Source of the DNA: Agrobacterium cavarae
Lineage (GTDB): Bacteria > Pseudomonadota > Alphaproteobacteria > Rhizobiales > Rhizobiaceae
Assembly (NCBI RefSeq): GCF_004310285.1
Contig: NZ_SISF01000029.1
Span: 101,412-165,411, forward strand
Direction: 5' to 3'
DNA: 64,000 nucleotides
Position 1 is the first letter of the stretch. Each line of letters begins with the position of its first letter. Positions 55,075 through 64,000 of the stretch are shown piece by piece. Position numbers and translations under genes: made by a program. The notes below the pieces were generated by a model, which did no database searches, was not told where the DNA came from, and was given only the letters and a program-made list of their open reading frames with translations.

Positions 55075-56289
55075 ATGAACAAGGCCCTCATCGTCATTCT
55101 CTCCACCGTCGCGCTCGACGCGATTGGCGCCGGTCTGATCTTTCCCATCCTGCCGGATCTGTTGCGCGAGGTGACGGGCGGAGACGATTTCGGCTTCCTG
55201 TACGGGCTCATGCTGTCTGTATTTGCGATCATGCAATTCGTCTTCTCACCCGTTCTCGGCGCGCTCAGCGACCGGTTCGGGCGGCGTCCCGTTTTGCTGC
55301 TCTCTCTTGCGGGCACACTCATCGATTACCTTGTTATGGGCCTTTCGCCGCTCGGTTGGGTGCTTGTGGTGGGGAGAGCGGTTGCGGGAATAACCAGCGC
55401 CAATATGGCCGTCGCGAGTGCCTACATAACCGATATCACGCCAGCCGCTCAGCGTGCGCAGCGGTTTGGCACAATCGGTGCGGTGATGAGCACGGGCTTC
55501 ATCATTGGCCCGGTGATCGGCGGTGTCATGGGTGCCTGGTGGCTTCGCGCACCCTTCCTGGCGGCGGCGCTGTTCAATGGTGTCAATCTTCTCGTTGCGC
55601 TTTTCGCACTGCCGGAAAGCCGGTCGACGAGCCAAGACAAGTTCGAGCTGAAAGAACTCAACCCGTTGCGACCTCTGCTCTGGCTGTGGGATTTTAAAGA
55701 CCTTCTGCCGCTTGTCACAGTCTTCGTGGTCTTTGGCCTGGTTGCGGCAATACCCGGGACGGTCTGGGTTCTCTACGGGGCCGAGCGGTTCGGTTGGGAT
55801 TCCGTTCATCTCGGGCTGTCATTGTCGGTCTTCGGTGTCAGTGGCGCGCTCGCTCAAGCCTTTCTCGTTGGGCCGTTGTCGCGCCGCTTCGGTGACCTTG
55901 GCACGTTGATGATCGGCGTCGCCTTCGACATGCTCGCCTATACGCTGATGGCCTTCGCCACTCAAAGCTGGATGGGTTATGCCGTAGCGCCGCTCTTCGC
56001 ACTCGGCGGTGTCGCGATGCCAGCGCTCCAGTCGCTTGCAACAAGCCGGGTGAGCGATGAGCAACAGGGCCAGTTGCAAGGCGTACTGGCGAGCCTGATG
56101 AGCCTCGCCGGTATCGTCGGACCTGTCCTCACCACTGCCTTGTTCTTCTCGACCAAGGCAAGCTGGATCGGCACCACATGGCTGGTGGGAGCCGGACTTT
56201 ATCTGCTGGCGTCTCCGCTTTTCACGACGGTGAGAGAACCCAGGCGTGGCGAGGGCGAGTTGTCAGGTCGTCCCAGCCACGATCGTTGA
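55075..56289 (+). CDS. tetA: Tetracycline efflux MFS transporter
   Basis: 404-residue proton-coupled antiporter exporting Mg-tetracycline. It has 12 hydrophobic segments, the helix-1 Asp signature VALDAIGAGLIFPILPDL, and motif A GALSDRFGRRPVLL between helices 2 and 3. The central loop is short, as in TetA class A-G proteins. It diverges from tetR with shared operators. Confidence 0.94.
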   Translation: MNKALIVILSTVALDAIGAGLIFPILPDLLREVTGGDDFGFLYGLMLSVFAIMQFVFSPVLGALSDRFGRRPVLLLSLAGTLIDYLVMGLSPLGWVLVVGRAVAGITSANMAVASAYITDITPAAQRAQRFGTIGAVMSTGFIIGPVIGGVMGAWWLRAPFLAAALFNGVNLLVALFALPESRSTSQDKFELKELNPLRPLLWLWDFKDLLPLVTVFVVFGLVAAIPGTVWVLYGAERFGWDSVHLGLSLSVFGVSGALAQAFLVGPLSRRFGDLGTLMIGVAFDMLAYTLMAFATQSWMGYAVAPLFALGGVAMPALQSLATSRVSDEQQGQLQGVLASLMSLAGIVGPVLTTALFFSTKASWIGTTWLVGAGLYLLASPLFTTVREPRRGEGELSGRPSHDR

Positions 56290-56305
56290 AATGCGAGATC
56301 GATGA

Positions 56306-57514
56306 TTAGCGCGTCACACGGCCGTTTTCGGCAACCAGACGCCCTTGTTTGAAGACCTTGTGCCGCGTTGGGAAGGCAATCACGGCCTCCGGTACATGGC
56401 CTGCCGCAAGGGAAACGAAGTCCGCCTTCGCGCCCACTTCGATGCCATATCCCTCAAGTCGCAAGGCTTTCGCACCTGCTGCTGTCACGATGTCGAATGC
56501 TGCTGCCAGTTCAACGTCGGTGTAGAAGCCTGATCTGTAGCCAATGATCTCGGCCCGGTGCAGCATATCGCCATCACCATAGGGCCACCAGGAATCGCGG
56601 ATATTGTCGCTGCCGCTGAAAACGGTGACGCCCTCGCGGCGCAGCAGGGCGACCGGTGGGAAATTATGGTTGCCGGGGGCATTGGTCATGATCGACACGC
56701 TGCTTCGCGCGATCCGGGCCGCGATCTTCTTCGCCGCGTCGGGTGCGAGGTCGCCGAGCCCATAGGCATGACTGACGGCGACATGTCCTTGCATGCCGAG
56801 TGCGACGGTGCGGTCGCAAATTTCCTCGATGGTGAAAGCACCCATCGAACCTGCATCATGAAGATGGATGTCGATATCGACGCCGTGCTTCTCGGCCACG
56901 CCGAAGACCACGTCGAGATGGCCATTGACGTCGCGGTCGAAGCTTGCAGGATCAAGACCACCGACAAGGTCTGCGCCAAGGCCGATGGCCTCATCAAGAA
57001 GCTCAGGCGTGCCCGGGCTTTTCAGGATGCCGCTTTGTGGAAAGGCGACCAGCTGGATGTCGATCATGTCCTGATATTCCTCGCGCACAGCGAGGATGGT
57101 TTCCAAAGACTTTAGCCCAACCGAGCCATCGACCATGACGTGGCTGCGCATCTGGGTCGTGCCTTTGGAAATGCAAAGATCGAGTTGATTGCGCGCGCGT
57201 TCCGCCATCGGCTCGGCTTTCGCCATGTTCTCGGCCTGGAAGGCGACGCGCTCGTGCACATCAAAGCCATTGGTGCATGGGCGATGCGGCACCCACTTGC
57301 CGCCATAAAAGCTGGTATCGAGATGGATATGTCCTTCGACGAAGCCAGGAAGCAGCAGATCGCCGGAAAGGTCGATCGACGGGGGCGATGCCGCGCCGGG
57401 AGGCGTTGAACTCGCCGCTGTTTCAATGGCTGTGATCCGACCATGTTCCACGGTGATGTTGCGCAGTGAGCCGTCGGCCAGCTTGGCATTGGTGAAGATT
57501 GTTGTGGTGGTCAT
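56306..57514 (-). CDS. Cytosine-deaminase-like amidohydrolase
   Basis: 402-residue metal-dependent hydrolase with metal ligands His62/His64 in GFVEGHIHLD, then DIDIHLHDAG, VSHAYGLG and FSGSDNIRDSWWPYGDGD. The last of these is the substrate Asp and loop of the CodA/AtzC-type deaminases. It would deaminate or hydrolyse an N-heterocyclic or amide compound. It is the last gene of a long minus-strand operon with a peptide-type ABC importer. It resembles the product of 61051-62244, so the two may act on successive or related substrates. Confidence 0.88.
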   Translation of the reverse strand: MTTTTIFTNAKLADGSLRNITVEHGRITAIETAASSTPPGAASPPSIDLSGDLLLPGFVEGHIHLDTSFYGGKWVPHRPCTNGFDVHERVAFQAENMAKAEPMAERARNQLDLCISKGTTQMRSHVMVDGSVGLKSLETILAVREEYQDMIDIQLVAFPQSGILKSPGTPELLDEAIGLGADLVGGLDPASFDRDVNGHLDVVFGVAEKHGVDIDIHLHDAGSMGAFTIEEICDRTVALGMQGHVAVSHAYGLGDLAPDAAKKIAARIARSSVSIMTNAPGNHNFPPVALLRREGVTVFSGSDNIRDSWWPYGDGDMLHRAEIIGYRSGFYTDVELAAAFDIVTAAGAKALRLEGYGIEVGAKADFVSLAAGHVPEAVIAFPTRHKVFKQGRLVAENGRVTR

Positions 57515-57579
57515 TGGGATTCCTTTTCGTATTCACTCTCGTGAGGCGCCAGCCTGCGCTTGCTCATCACGGCATGTGT

Positions 57580-58557
57580 TTATAGTGGCGCCAGGTGGCA
57601 GGCGATCTTGCCGCCGCCATCCCGGTTGCGGACCTCGGGGGCCACCTTGGTGCAGAGCTCTGTTGCGATGGGACAGCGCGGATGGAAGGCGCAGCCCTTC
57701 GGCGGATCGAGCGGGCTTGGCGGTTCTCCGCCCATCAATGCGCGGTCCCGGTTAGGCGCCGCGACATCGGGGATCGTTTGCAGCAGAAGCCGTGTGTATG
57801 GGTGTTGCGGATTGGCAAACAAAGCCTCGGTCTCTGCCTCCTCCACGATGCGGCCGAGATACATCACCGCAATACGGTCGGCCATGTGGCGGACGACTGC
57901 GAGATTGTGGCTGATGAAGAGGTAGGTCAGGCCAAGCTCATCCTGTAATCTACGCATGAGATTGAGGATCTGCGCCTGGACGGAGACATCGAGTGCAGAG
58001 GTCGGTTCGTCGCAAACGAGAAATTCGGGCTCGCTGGCCAGCGCTCTTGCAATCGATATGCGCTGTCTCTGGCCACCGGAAAATTCGTGCGGGAAACGGT
58101 TGGCGTCGTCCGGCGACAGACCGACGGTGCGCAACAGTTCGGCCACGCGTGCGTCGATCGCTTGTCTGCCATCTCGCAATCCGAACACCTCGATCGGCTC
58201 GGCAATGATATTGCCGACGCGCCAGCGCGGATTGAGGCTGGCATGCGGATCCTGAAAGATCATCTGGGCTTCGAGCGGCTTGCCGCGGTTTGCGCCCTTT
58301 TCGGCTGGGGCAAAGACGATGGCGCCTTCGCTGGGATCGTAAAGTCCCGTCACCAGCCGGGCCACAGTGGACTTGCCGCAACCGGATTCGCCGACAAGCG
58401 CCAGGCATTTTCCCTTCTGCACCGTGAAAGTCACATCCTGCACGGCGCGAAGATAGCGCTTCGGCTTGCGGTCGATGACGCGGTTTAGCCATGGCGCGGA
58501 AACGTCGAAGACGCGCGTCAATTGATCTACTTCGAGCGCGTTGTCAGGGCTTCTCAT
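57580..58557 (-). CDS. Oligopeptide-type ABC transporter ATPase (DppF/OppF-like)
   Basis: 325-residue ATPase with Walker A GESGCGKST, signature FSGGQRQR and Walker B FLVCDEPTSALD. The C-terminal oligopeptide-transporter extension contains CAFHPRCPIATELC, a Cys motif that can hold an iron-sulfur cluster. It pairs with the ATPase encoded upstream (ATGA overlap at 58554-58557). Confidence 0.94.
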   Translation of the reverse strand: MRSPDNALEVDQLTRVFDVSAPWLNRVIDRKPKRYLRAVQDVTFTVQKGKCLALVGESGCGKSTVARLVTGLYDPSEGAIVFAPAEKGANRGKPLEAQMIFQDPHASLNPRWRVGNIIAEPIEVFGLRDGRQAIDARVAELLRTVGLSPDDANRFPHEFSGGQRQRISIARALASEPEFLVCDEPTSALDVSVQAQILNLMRRLQDELGLTYLFISHNLAVVRHMADRIAVMYLGRIVEEAETEALFANPQHPYTRLLLQTIPDVAAPNRDRALMGGEPPSPLDPPKGCAFHPRCPIATELCTKVAPEVRNRDGGGKIACHLAPL

Positions 58558-59552
58558 GCGACGCCTCCATCGTGAATGAGGCAGGCGACGCTGCCGTGAT
58601 CATTGCGTACCAGCGCCGGTTTGACCTCTCGGCAGCGGGAGCCGACATCCGGGCAGCGAGGATTGAAGGCGCAGCCTTCCGGAATGCCATTGAGGCGTGG
58701 CATGGCACCGTCAATTTGTGTCAGTCGCTCGACGCGGGCGCCAAGGGCCGGAATGGAGCCCATTAAGCCACGTGTATAAGGGTGCTTGGGGTTGCGCAGC
58801 ACCTCGTCCACCGGGCCAACCTCGATCACCCGCCCGGCATACATGACGGCCACGCGGTCGGCTGTTTCGGCAATCACGCCCATGTCGTGGGTGACGAGCA
58901 TGACGCCGGCGCCTTTCTCGCGGCAAAGCTTGCGCAGCAGCGTGGTGATCTGTGCCTGAATGGACACGTCGAGCGCTGTCGTCGGCTCGTCGGCAATGAT
59001 CAATTGCGGATCGCCCGCCAGTGCGAGCGCTATGACGACGCGCTGGCGCATGCCGCCTGAAAACTGATGCGGATAATGGTCGATACGCTCGTCTGCGCCC
59101 GGAATACCAACCTGTTTCAACAGATCGATCGCGTGAGCGCGTGCTTCTGCGCGGCTGCGATCGGAGTGCAGGCGGATCGTCTCGGTCAATTGCTGCCCAA
59201 CCGAAAAGAGCGGGTTGAGCGATGTGAGGGGATCTTGAAAGATCGCGCCGACCATGCGTCCGCGTACCATGCTCATCTCAAGTTCGCTGAGAGTGTCGGT
59301 ACGCGTTCCGCCGATACGAATTTCGCCCGCTGCAATCCGGCCCGGCGGTTCGAGCAGGCCCAGCACCGCCATGCCGGTCATTGACTTGCCAGCGCCGGAT
59401 TCACCAACGACGCCCAGGATTTCGCCACGCTCGACGGTGAGCGAAACATCGGACAGGGCGGTGAGGATGCCCTTTCGTGTCGGGAATTCGACGGACAGTC
59501 CTTTGACCTCGAGGGCCGGGATTGCGGCTGATGTCTGGTTGGGGGTGATCAT
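58554..59552 (-). CDS. Oligopeptide-type ABC transporter ATPase (DppD/OppD-like)
   Basis: 332-residue ATPase with Walker A GESGAGKS, FSGGMRQRVVIALAL and LIIADEPTTALD. The C-terminal CAFNPRCPDVGSRC is the usual Cys motif. It overlaps both neighbours by 4 bp. Together with 57580-58557 it forms the asymmetric ATPase of the importer. Confidence 0.94.
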   Translation of the reverse strand: MITPNQTSAAIPALEVKGLSVEFPTRKGILTALSDVSLTVERGEILGVVGESGAGKSMTGMAVLGLLEPPGRIAAGEIRIGGTRTDTLSELEMSMVRGRMVGAIFQDPLTSLNPLFSVGQQLTETIRLHSDRSRAEARAHAIDLLKQVGIPGADERIDHYPHQFSGGMRQRVVIALALAGDPQLIIADEPTTALDVSIQAQITTLLRKLCREKGAGVMLVTHDMGVIAETADRVAVMYAGRVIEVGPVDEVLRNPKHPYTRGLMGSIPALGARVERLTQIDGAMPRLNGIPEGCAFNPRCPDVGSRCREVKPALVRNDHGSVACLIHDGGVA

Positions 59553-61054
59553 CGCGAGACCTCGCTAATGTGATGCGAGAGCGGATAGCTCGGCGGGAAA
59601 ATGTCTTCGACTGGGGGGTGCTGGAAGGTTCGTTCCGGATATTTGGCGACAAGACCATCGAATTGGCGCTGTGCCTGCTCTCGTGCGGCGGCGATGTCGA
59701 TACCCGCAACCGCGCCGTCGCGCATCGAAATCCGGCCATCGACGATGGTGGCGCGGGTGACACGACCGGTGGCTCCGTAAACAAGGGTCTGGATCGGGTC
59801 GATCCGTGGCGCGATCATGCTGTCGGCCATGTCGAACACGGCGATGTCTGCCTTCGCCCCCGGAAAGATGCGGCCGAGATCAGAGCGTTTCAGCGCATCG
59901 GCGCCGGCAATGGTGGCGGCATCGTAGAAATCGGCGGCAGAACCGGCATCCCCGCGGCCCTCGGCAAGCCGGTTCATCATCAGACCGACCGACATGTTGA
60001 GAACCACATCGGGAGGGGCGGTATCGGTGCCCATGCCGATGCGGATCCCCATCGCCTTCAAGCGGGAGAAGGATTTGAGCGTCGAGCCATGGCGAGCCGA
60101 AACGAGTGGACAGTGAGCGACGGTCACGCCATGGTCGGCATAGCGTGCGAGATCGTCCTCCGTCGCGACGGTCGCATGCGGCGCGATCAGGCGAGGCGAA
60201 AGAAGGCTAAGGCGGTCCAGCCATTCCGGAGCCGTGACACCATGCAGGCGGCGCATGGTCTGCAATTCCATCTCGCCCTGCGCCATATGCAGGCGAACAG
60301 GCATATCCATATCATCGGCATGAGCGAAGGTCTGGCGGAGCAGTGTTTCGCTACAGGTTTCCACGCGGTCCGGCGCGAACATGCCGGAAATGAGGCCATT
60401 GGCTCTGCCGTGAATGCGTTTGGCAAAAGACGCTGCTTCAGCCAACTCGGCCAATCCCCGCTCTTCATCGAAGACAGGTTGCATAGCGCCGTTCTCATCA
60501 AGGATGACGCCACCGCTGCGATAGGCGGGACCGAGCCACACGCGGATGCCGAGGTCTTCGGCTGCATCTGCTGCTGCTTCGAATTCTGCGACCGTCTCGC
60601 CCCAGGCACGGTAGAACAGTGAGGCGATCGGAAGTGCCGACGTAATCCCGTTCAAGAGAAGCTGGGCGAAGGCGTAGTGCTTCTGGAAGGCAAGTTCGGC
60701 CTGGCTGTACATCTCATAGGCGCGGGTTGCGTAGTCCGCGGCCCAGACGCGGCCCTTTTTCCAGCCGGGCTGGTTGTCCATGGCAAGCACGGTCGTATCG
60801 AGATCGGAAAGGGCGTCGAGATCGACAAAGCCCGGACCGATAAGGGCGTCGCCCATGTCATAGCGAGCCGAAACGTCGCCCTCGAAATCGCGCCCAACCC
60901 AGAGAATTGTGTCGTTCTCGATGACGATTTCGCCATCTGGAATAAGGCATCGTCCTTCCGGCAGATCGGCAACAACGAAGCGCGCTTTGAGCGCCCAGCG
61001 CCCGTGCGGCCTCTTGCCAAGGGGAAGCATCGACCAGGATGAAGGCGCGTTCAT
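59549..61054 (-). CDS. Amidohydrolase with altered metal motif (TRZ/ATZ-like)
   Basis: 501-residue protein with the beta-sandwich/TIM-barrel layout of the AtzA/SsnA/chlorohydrolase group. The late ligands are visible (RLHMAQGEMEL, LIAPHATVATEDDLARY, GMGTDTAPPD). However the first metal-binding His-x-His, normally after PGF(V/I)(N/D), is replaced by Asp78-Leu79-Asp80 (GPGFVDLDALSD). It may use a different metal set or have lost the usual deaminase chemistry. Neighbouring amidohydrolases keep HxH. It is translationally coupled to both neighbours. Confidence 0.85.
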   Translation of the reverse strand: MNAPSSWSMLPLGKRPHGRWALKARFVVADLPEGRCLIPDGEIVIENDTILWVGRDFEGDVSARYDMGDALIGPGFVDLDALSDLDTTVLAMDNQPGWKKGRVWAADYATRAYEMYSQAELAFQKHYAFAQLLLNGITSALPIASLFYRAWGETVAEFEAAADAAEDLGIRVWLGPAYRSGGVILDENGAMQPVFDEERGLAELAEAASFAKRIHGRANGLISGMFAPDRVETCSETLLRQTFAHADDMDMPVRLHMAQGEMELQTMRRLHGVTAPEWLDRLSLLSPRLIAPHATVATEDDLARYADHGVTVAHCPLVSARHGSTLKSFSRLKAMGIRIGMGTDTAPPDVVLNMSVGLMMNRLAEGRGDAGSAADFYDAATIAGADALKRSDLGRIFPGAKADIAVFDMADSMIAPRIDPIQTLVYGATGRVTRATIVDGRISMRDGAVAGIDIAAAREQAQRQFDGLVAKYPERTFQHPPVEDIFPPSYPLSHHISEVSR

Positions 61055-62244
61055 GGACGCTCCTTCAGGCTCTTGCCGTCTCGCGCGACGACATTGCCAG
61101 CGGTCACCACAAGCTTGCGAGGTTGATGCGTGACGATCGCTTCGCCGACGGTCTCGCCTTCGACGATGACGACATCCCCACGACCGCCGATCGTCAGCGA
61201 ATGTTCTGCACGATCCATCGCGTGAGCACCGCCAGTGGTACAGACATCGAGCGCCCAGAGGAGCTCATCATCGCGGCGCAGGTTATTCTTCATGCCGAGC
61301 AACATGGACCGCTCCAGCATGTCGCCATTGCCATAAGGACCCCAGGTATCGCGGAAGCCATCAACACCTGCACCGAAGCGGACGCCAGCGGAGCGCAGGC
61401 GGCGCAGAGACGGCACTTCGCGTGAGGGCGGGGCGGTCGTCAGGATCGGCACGTCGAGTTCGGCGCAGGTGTCGATCAGCGCCTGCGTCATGTTCCAGTC
61501 CGGATCGCCAAGGCAGAAGGCGTGGCTGACGGCGACCTTGCCTTGCATGCCGAGCGCACGGATCCGCTCGAAGATCAGTTCCATCGAGAAAGCACCGAGT
61601 TCTCCGCTTTCATGCAGATGGATATCGATGCCCTTGGCGTATTTCTCGGCAATGGCGAAGATCGTATCGAGATGAGCCTTCGGATCGCGATCCATGCCGC
61701 AGGGGTCGAGACCGCCAACGAGATCAGCCCCCATCGCCATGCCGGCATCGATCAATTCCGCTGTGCCGGGGCGGCGCATCAGTCCCGATTGAGGGAAGGC
61801 GACGATCTCGATTTCGACAATGCCGGCCAGCTGGCGGCGGGTCTCCATTACGCCTTCCAGAGCGATCAATCCTTCGTCCGTGTCGATATCCACATGGCTG
61901 CGGATGAGGGTCGTGCCGTAGCCGACCGATTGCAGCGCCTGGCGCATGGACTGGACATGGGCGTCCAACCCATAGTCGCGCTTGACCTTGCGCTCATTGT
62001 CGATCTTGTCGATCAGACGCGGACCAACTTCATTGACGTACCAGGAGTAGCCCAGCAGAGATTTGTCGAGATGGGTATGGGCATCGACAAGGCCCGGAAT
62101 GGCGATGCGTCCGCCGGCATCCTCGACAGGCAGGCCCGCTGTTTCAAGACCCTTCCCGATCTCGGCAATACGACCGTCGCGGATCAGGATATCTGCGGTG
62201 TCGCCGCCCATCGGTCTTGCGTTGGTAATCAGAAGATCGCTCAT
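61051..62244 (-). CDS. Cytosine-deaminase-like amidohydrolase
   Basis: 397-residue hydrolase with His56/His58 in LVDAHTHLDKS, IDIHLHESGE, VSHAFCLGD and FGAGVDGFRDTWGPYGNGD. This is the CodA-type layout. It is related to the product of 56306-57514. It lies between the permease gene (62266) and the HxH-lacking amidohydrolase gene. The substrate is likely an N-rich heterocycle or amide brought in by the ABC system; the actual reaction is unknown. Confidence 0.88.
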   Translation of the reverse strand: MSDLLITNARPMGGDTADILIRDGRIAEIGKGLETAGLPVEDAGGRIAIPGLVDAHTHLDKSLLGYSWYVNEVGPRLIDKIDNERKVKRDYGLDAHVQSMRQALQSVGYGTTLIRSHVDIDTDEGLIALEGVMETRRQLAGIVEIEIVAFPQSGLMRRPGTAELIDAGMAMGADLVGGLDPCGMDRDPKAHLDTIFAIAEKYAKGIDIHLHESGELGAFSMELIFERIRALGMQGKVAVSHAFCLGDPDWNMTQALIDTCAELDVPILTTAPPSREVPSLRRLRSAGVRFGAGVDGFRDTWGPYGNGDMLERSMLLGMKNNLRRDDELLWALDVCTTGGAHAMDRAEHSLTIGGRGDVVIVEGETVGEAIVTHQPRKLVVTAGNVVARDGKSLKERP

Positions 62245-62265
62245 GTGAAATGTCTCCGCACGGTT

Positions 62266-63210
62266 TCAGCGCAGTTTGGGATTAAGGGCGTCGCGCAGCC
62301 AGTCGCCGAGCACGTTGATCGACACAACGAGCAGACAGAGCTGCAGTCCAGGAAAGAGCACGATCCACCAGAGCCCAGAGAAGAGATACTGGTTGCCGAT
62401 GCGGATCAGCGTGCCGAGCGACGGTTGCTCGGGCGGCATGCCGACACCGAGGAAGGAGAGCGTCGCCTCGATGAGAATGCCGAGACCGAAGTTCAATGTT
62501 GCCGTGACGAGCAGCGGCGTCGTGGTGTTGGGAAGAATATGCTTGAGCATGATCTTCCATTTCGACAGGCGGATCAGCCGGGCGGCCTGAACATATTCCT
62601 TGTTGCGCTCCACCATGGTTTGCGCGCGCACGGTACGGGCATATTGCACCCAAGCCGATAGCGAGATCGCAAGCACGATGACGCCGGAGGCGCCAGCTTC
62701 CCGCAGGGACGGCGGGAGTGCCTGTCTGGCGAGCGCTGAAACCAGGATGGCGATCAGCATGGTCGGCATGGAGAGGAGAACATCGCCCGTGCGCATCAGC
62801 AGACCGTCGGCCCATTTGCCGTGATAGCCGGCGACGAGGCCAAGCATGGTACCTATGACGAGCGACACGAGAACCGAGCTTGCGCCGATAATGATCGAGG
62901 CACGCGAGCCATAGAGAATGGCCGAGAGCACATCACGGCCCTGCACGTCGGTGCCGAGAATGAAGGGCCATTGTCCCTCCGGCATCCAGATCGGCGGGAT
63001 CTCCGCATTCAGAAGATCGAGTGACGCGAGATCATAGGGGTTCTGCACCGTGATCAGTGGAGAGAAGAAGGCCGTGCAGATGAGGATCAGAAGCAGGATG
63101 GCTGCAGCAATCGCCGAAGGGTGTCGCTTGAAGCTCCACCACAGATCGGATTGGAGAGCCCTCGACAGGCGAGATGGACGGGAAACGGTGGCCGTCTGTT
63201 CGATGGCGGT
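62266..63210 (-). CDS. Oligopeptide-type ABC transporter permease (DppC-like)
   Basis: 314-residue permease. A cytoplasmic N-terminus (SRALQSDLWWSFKRHPSAIAA) precedes the first hydrophobic segment. It has LGTDVQGRDVLSAILYGSRASI (the conserved DxxGRDxxS), and EAA-like ARLIRLSKWKIMLKHILPNTTTP. The ATG at 63210 follows the DppB stop and is preceded by GGGA; a start at 63237 would overlap more. Confidence 0.93.
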   Translation of the reverse strand, partial: TAIEQTATVSRPSRLSRALQSDLWWSFKRHPSAIAAAILLLILICTAFFSPLITVQNPYDLASLDLLNAEIPPIWMPEGQWPFILGTDVQGRDVLSAILYGSRASIIIGASSVLVSLVIGTMLGLVAGYHGKWADGLLMRTGDVLLSMPTMLIAILVSALARQALPPSLREAGASGVIVLAISLSAWVQYARTVRAQTMVERNKEYVQAARLIRLSKWKIMLKHILPNTTTPLLVTATLNFGLGILIEATLSFLGVGMPPEQPSLGTLIRIGNQYLFSGLWWIVLFPGLQLCLLVVSINVLGDWLRDALNPKLR

Positions 63211-63226
63211 CATGATGGTCTCCCGG

Positions 63227-64000
63227 TCATGCTGCACGCAGACGTGGATCGATGACCGCGTAGGCGATGTCGACCAACGTGTTCAGCGTGACGAAGATGA
63301 AGGATACGATGCAGAGATAGGCCGCCATGACGGGGATATCGACGAAGGTCACGGCCTGCATGAAGAGCATACCCATTCCCGGCCATTGAAAAACCGTTTC
63401 GGTGACGAGCGCAAAGGCGATGAGATTGCCGACCTGCATGGCCGTCAGTGTGACCACTGGCATCAGACAGTTCTTCAACGCATGACGAAACCAGAGTGCG
63501 CGTCTTTTGACGCCGCGGGCGCGGGCGAACTTGATGAAATCGGTCCGCAGCGTTTCCAGCATTTCGGCGCGCACCAGACGCATCACCAATGTGATCTGGA
63601 AGAGCGACAGCGATAGCGCCGGCAAGACGATGGCCGCCCGCCCCGAGGGGGGCAGGAGCCCGGTGGACCACCAGCCGATGCGCACCACATCGCCGCGACC
63701 ATAACCCGGCAACCAGCCAAGCGTAACGGAAAAGGTGAGGATCAGCAGGATGCCCACCAGAAAGCTTGGCAGGGAAACGCCGACGATCGATGAGAACTGC
63801 AATGCTTCGGCCCACCAGCGCCCGCGACCGATGGCGGTAAAGACGCCAAGCGGTATGCCGATGGCAAGCGACAGGAAGGTGGCGATGAGCACCAGTTCGA
63901 ACGTCGCCGGGAAACGCTCTGCGATCAGCGTCAGCACGGATTGTTGGTTGCGCCAGGACAGGCCGAATTCGCCCTGCGCTGCGTTGGTGACGAAGCGAAC
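63227..64000 (-). CDS. Oligopeptide-type ABC transporter permease (DppB-like), 5' end outside the window
   Basis: The frame stays open to the right edge (readable from QGEFGLSWRNQQSVLTLIAERFPATFELVL), so the N-terminus and first helix are missing. The visible 257 residues have the DppB pattern (ATFLSLAIGIPLGVFTA, then EAA-like ARARGVKRRALWFRHALKNCLMP, and FQWPGMGMLFMQAV). A substrate-binding protein gene probably lies beyond the edge. Confidence 0.93.
   Translation of the reverse strand, partial: VRFVTNAAQGEFGLSWRNQQSVLTLIAERFPATFELVLIATFLSLAIGIPLGVFTAIGRGRWWAEALQFSSIVGVSLPSFLVGILLILTFSVTLGWLPGYGRGDVVRIGWWSTGLLPPSGRAAIVLPALSLSLFQITLVMRLVRAEMLETLRTDFIKFARARGVKRRALWFRHALKNCLMPVVTLTAMQVGNLIAFALVTETVFQWPGMGMLFMQAVTFVDIPVMAAYLCIVSFIFVTLNTLVDIAYAVIDPRLRAA

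Noticed and set aside
1-64000. CRISPR arrays, phage, insertion sequences, toxin-antitoxin or defence genes
   Set aside because: I looked for repeat-spacer periodicity, transposase/integrase motifs and defence-type domains on both strands and found none.

Overview
The window reads as accessory, catabolism-rich DNA of an Agrobacterium/Rhizobium-group alphaproteobacterium. The grounds are high GC, dense 4-bp-overlap operons, many ABC importers, a complete rhizobial L-rhamnose locus (rhaRSTPQUK/rhaDI order), a tetR-tetA pair of the kind known from Agrobacterium, a RIME-like palindromic repeat, and a sulfoquinovose monooxygenase (SMO) gene set whose sulfoquinovosidase residues fall at the same numbers I recall for the Agrobacterium enzyme. 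It could be the linear chromosome or a chromid or megaplasmid. I saw no rRNA, tRNA, IS element, integrase or CRISPR array.

Layout. 1-2 kb: 3' part of a large-subunit catalase. 2-8 kb: a LacI regulator with a paired palindromic operator, diverging from a probable amino-acid/opine-like uptake and oxidation operon (binding protein, fused permease-ATPase, Gfo/Idh/MocA oxidoreductase, FAD oxidoreductase). 8-14.4 kb, minus strand: a ferric-siderophore operon (DUF2218 protein, TonB-dependent receptor, binding protein, two permeases, ATPase). 14.8-20.4 kb: the SMO module (sulfoquinovosidase and HutC-type regulator on minus; sulfoquinovose monooxygenase, aldo-keto reductase and flavin reductase on plus). 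20.4-27 kb: a small membrane protein, an enolase-superfamily enzyme, an FCD-type GntR regulator and a sugar ABC importer. 27.2-34.4 kb: GntR, acid-sugar dehydratase, SDR, RpiR regulator, MFS transporter, GAF protein and amidohydrolase. 34.4-45.5 kb: the rhamnose regulon. 45.7-51.3 kb: glucokinase (ROK), zwf, gnd and a GH15 glucoamylase as one operon. 51.6-54.2 kb: a histidine kinase/response regulator pair diverging from a small membrane-anchored protein. 54.3-56.3 kb: tetR/tetA with three tetO-like sites. 56.3-64 kb: a peptide-type ABC importer interleaved with three amidohydrolases, running off the right edge.

How it fits together. Each block pairs an importer with enzymes that feed central metabolism. 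The SMO module should release sulfoquinovose from its glycosides, oxidatively desulfonate it to 6-oxo-glucose plus sulfite, and reduce 6-oxo-glucose to glucose. A near-identical palindrome (TGAT-N2-ATCA) occurs before the SMO monooxygenase operon, between the enolase-family gene and its GntR regulator, and before the sugar ABC importer. This suggests that these two blocks are one regulon with an uncharacterised enolase-superfamily enzyme. Glucose so produced could enter the glucokinase-zwf-gnd branch encoded 25 kb away, but that link is inference. The most open-ended systems are the SMO/enolase/transporter regulon and the amidohydrolase operon, in which one amidohydrolase has Asp-Leu-Asp where the usual metal-binding His-x-His stands.
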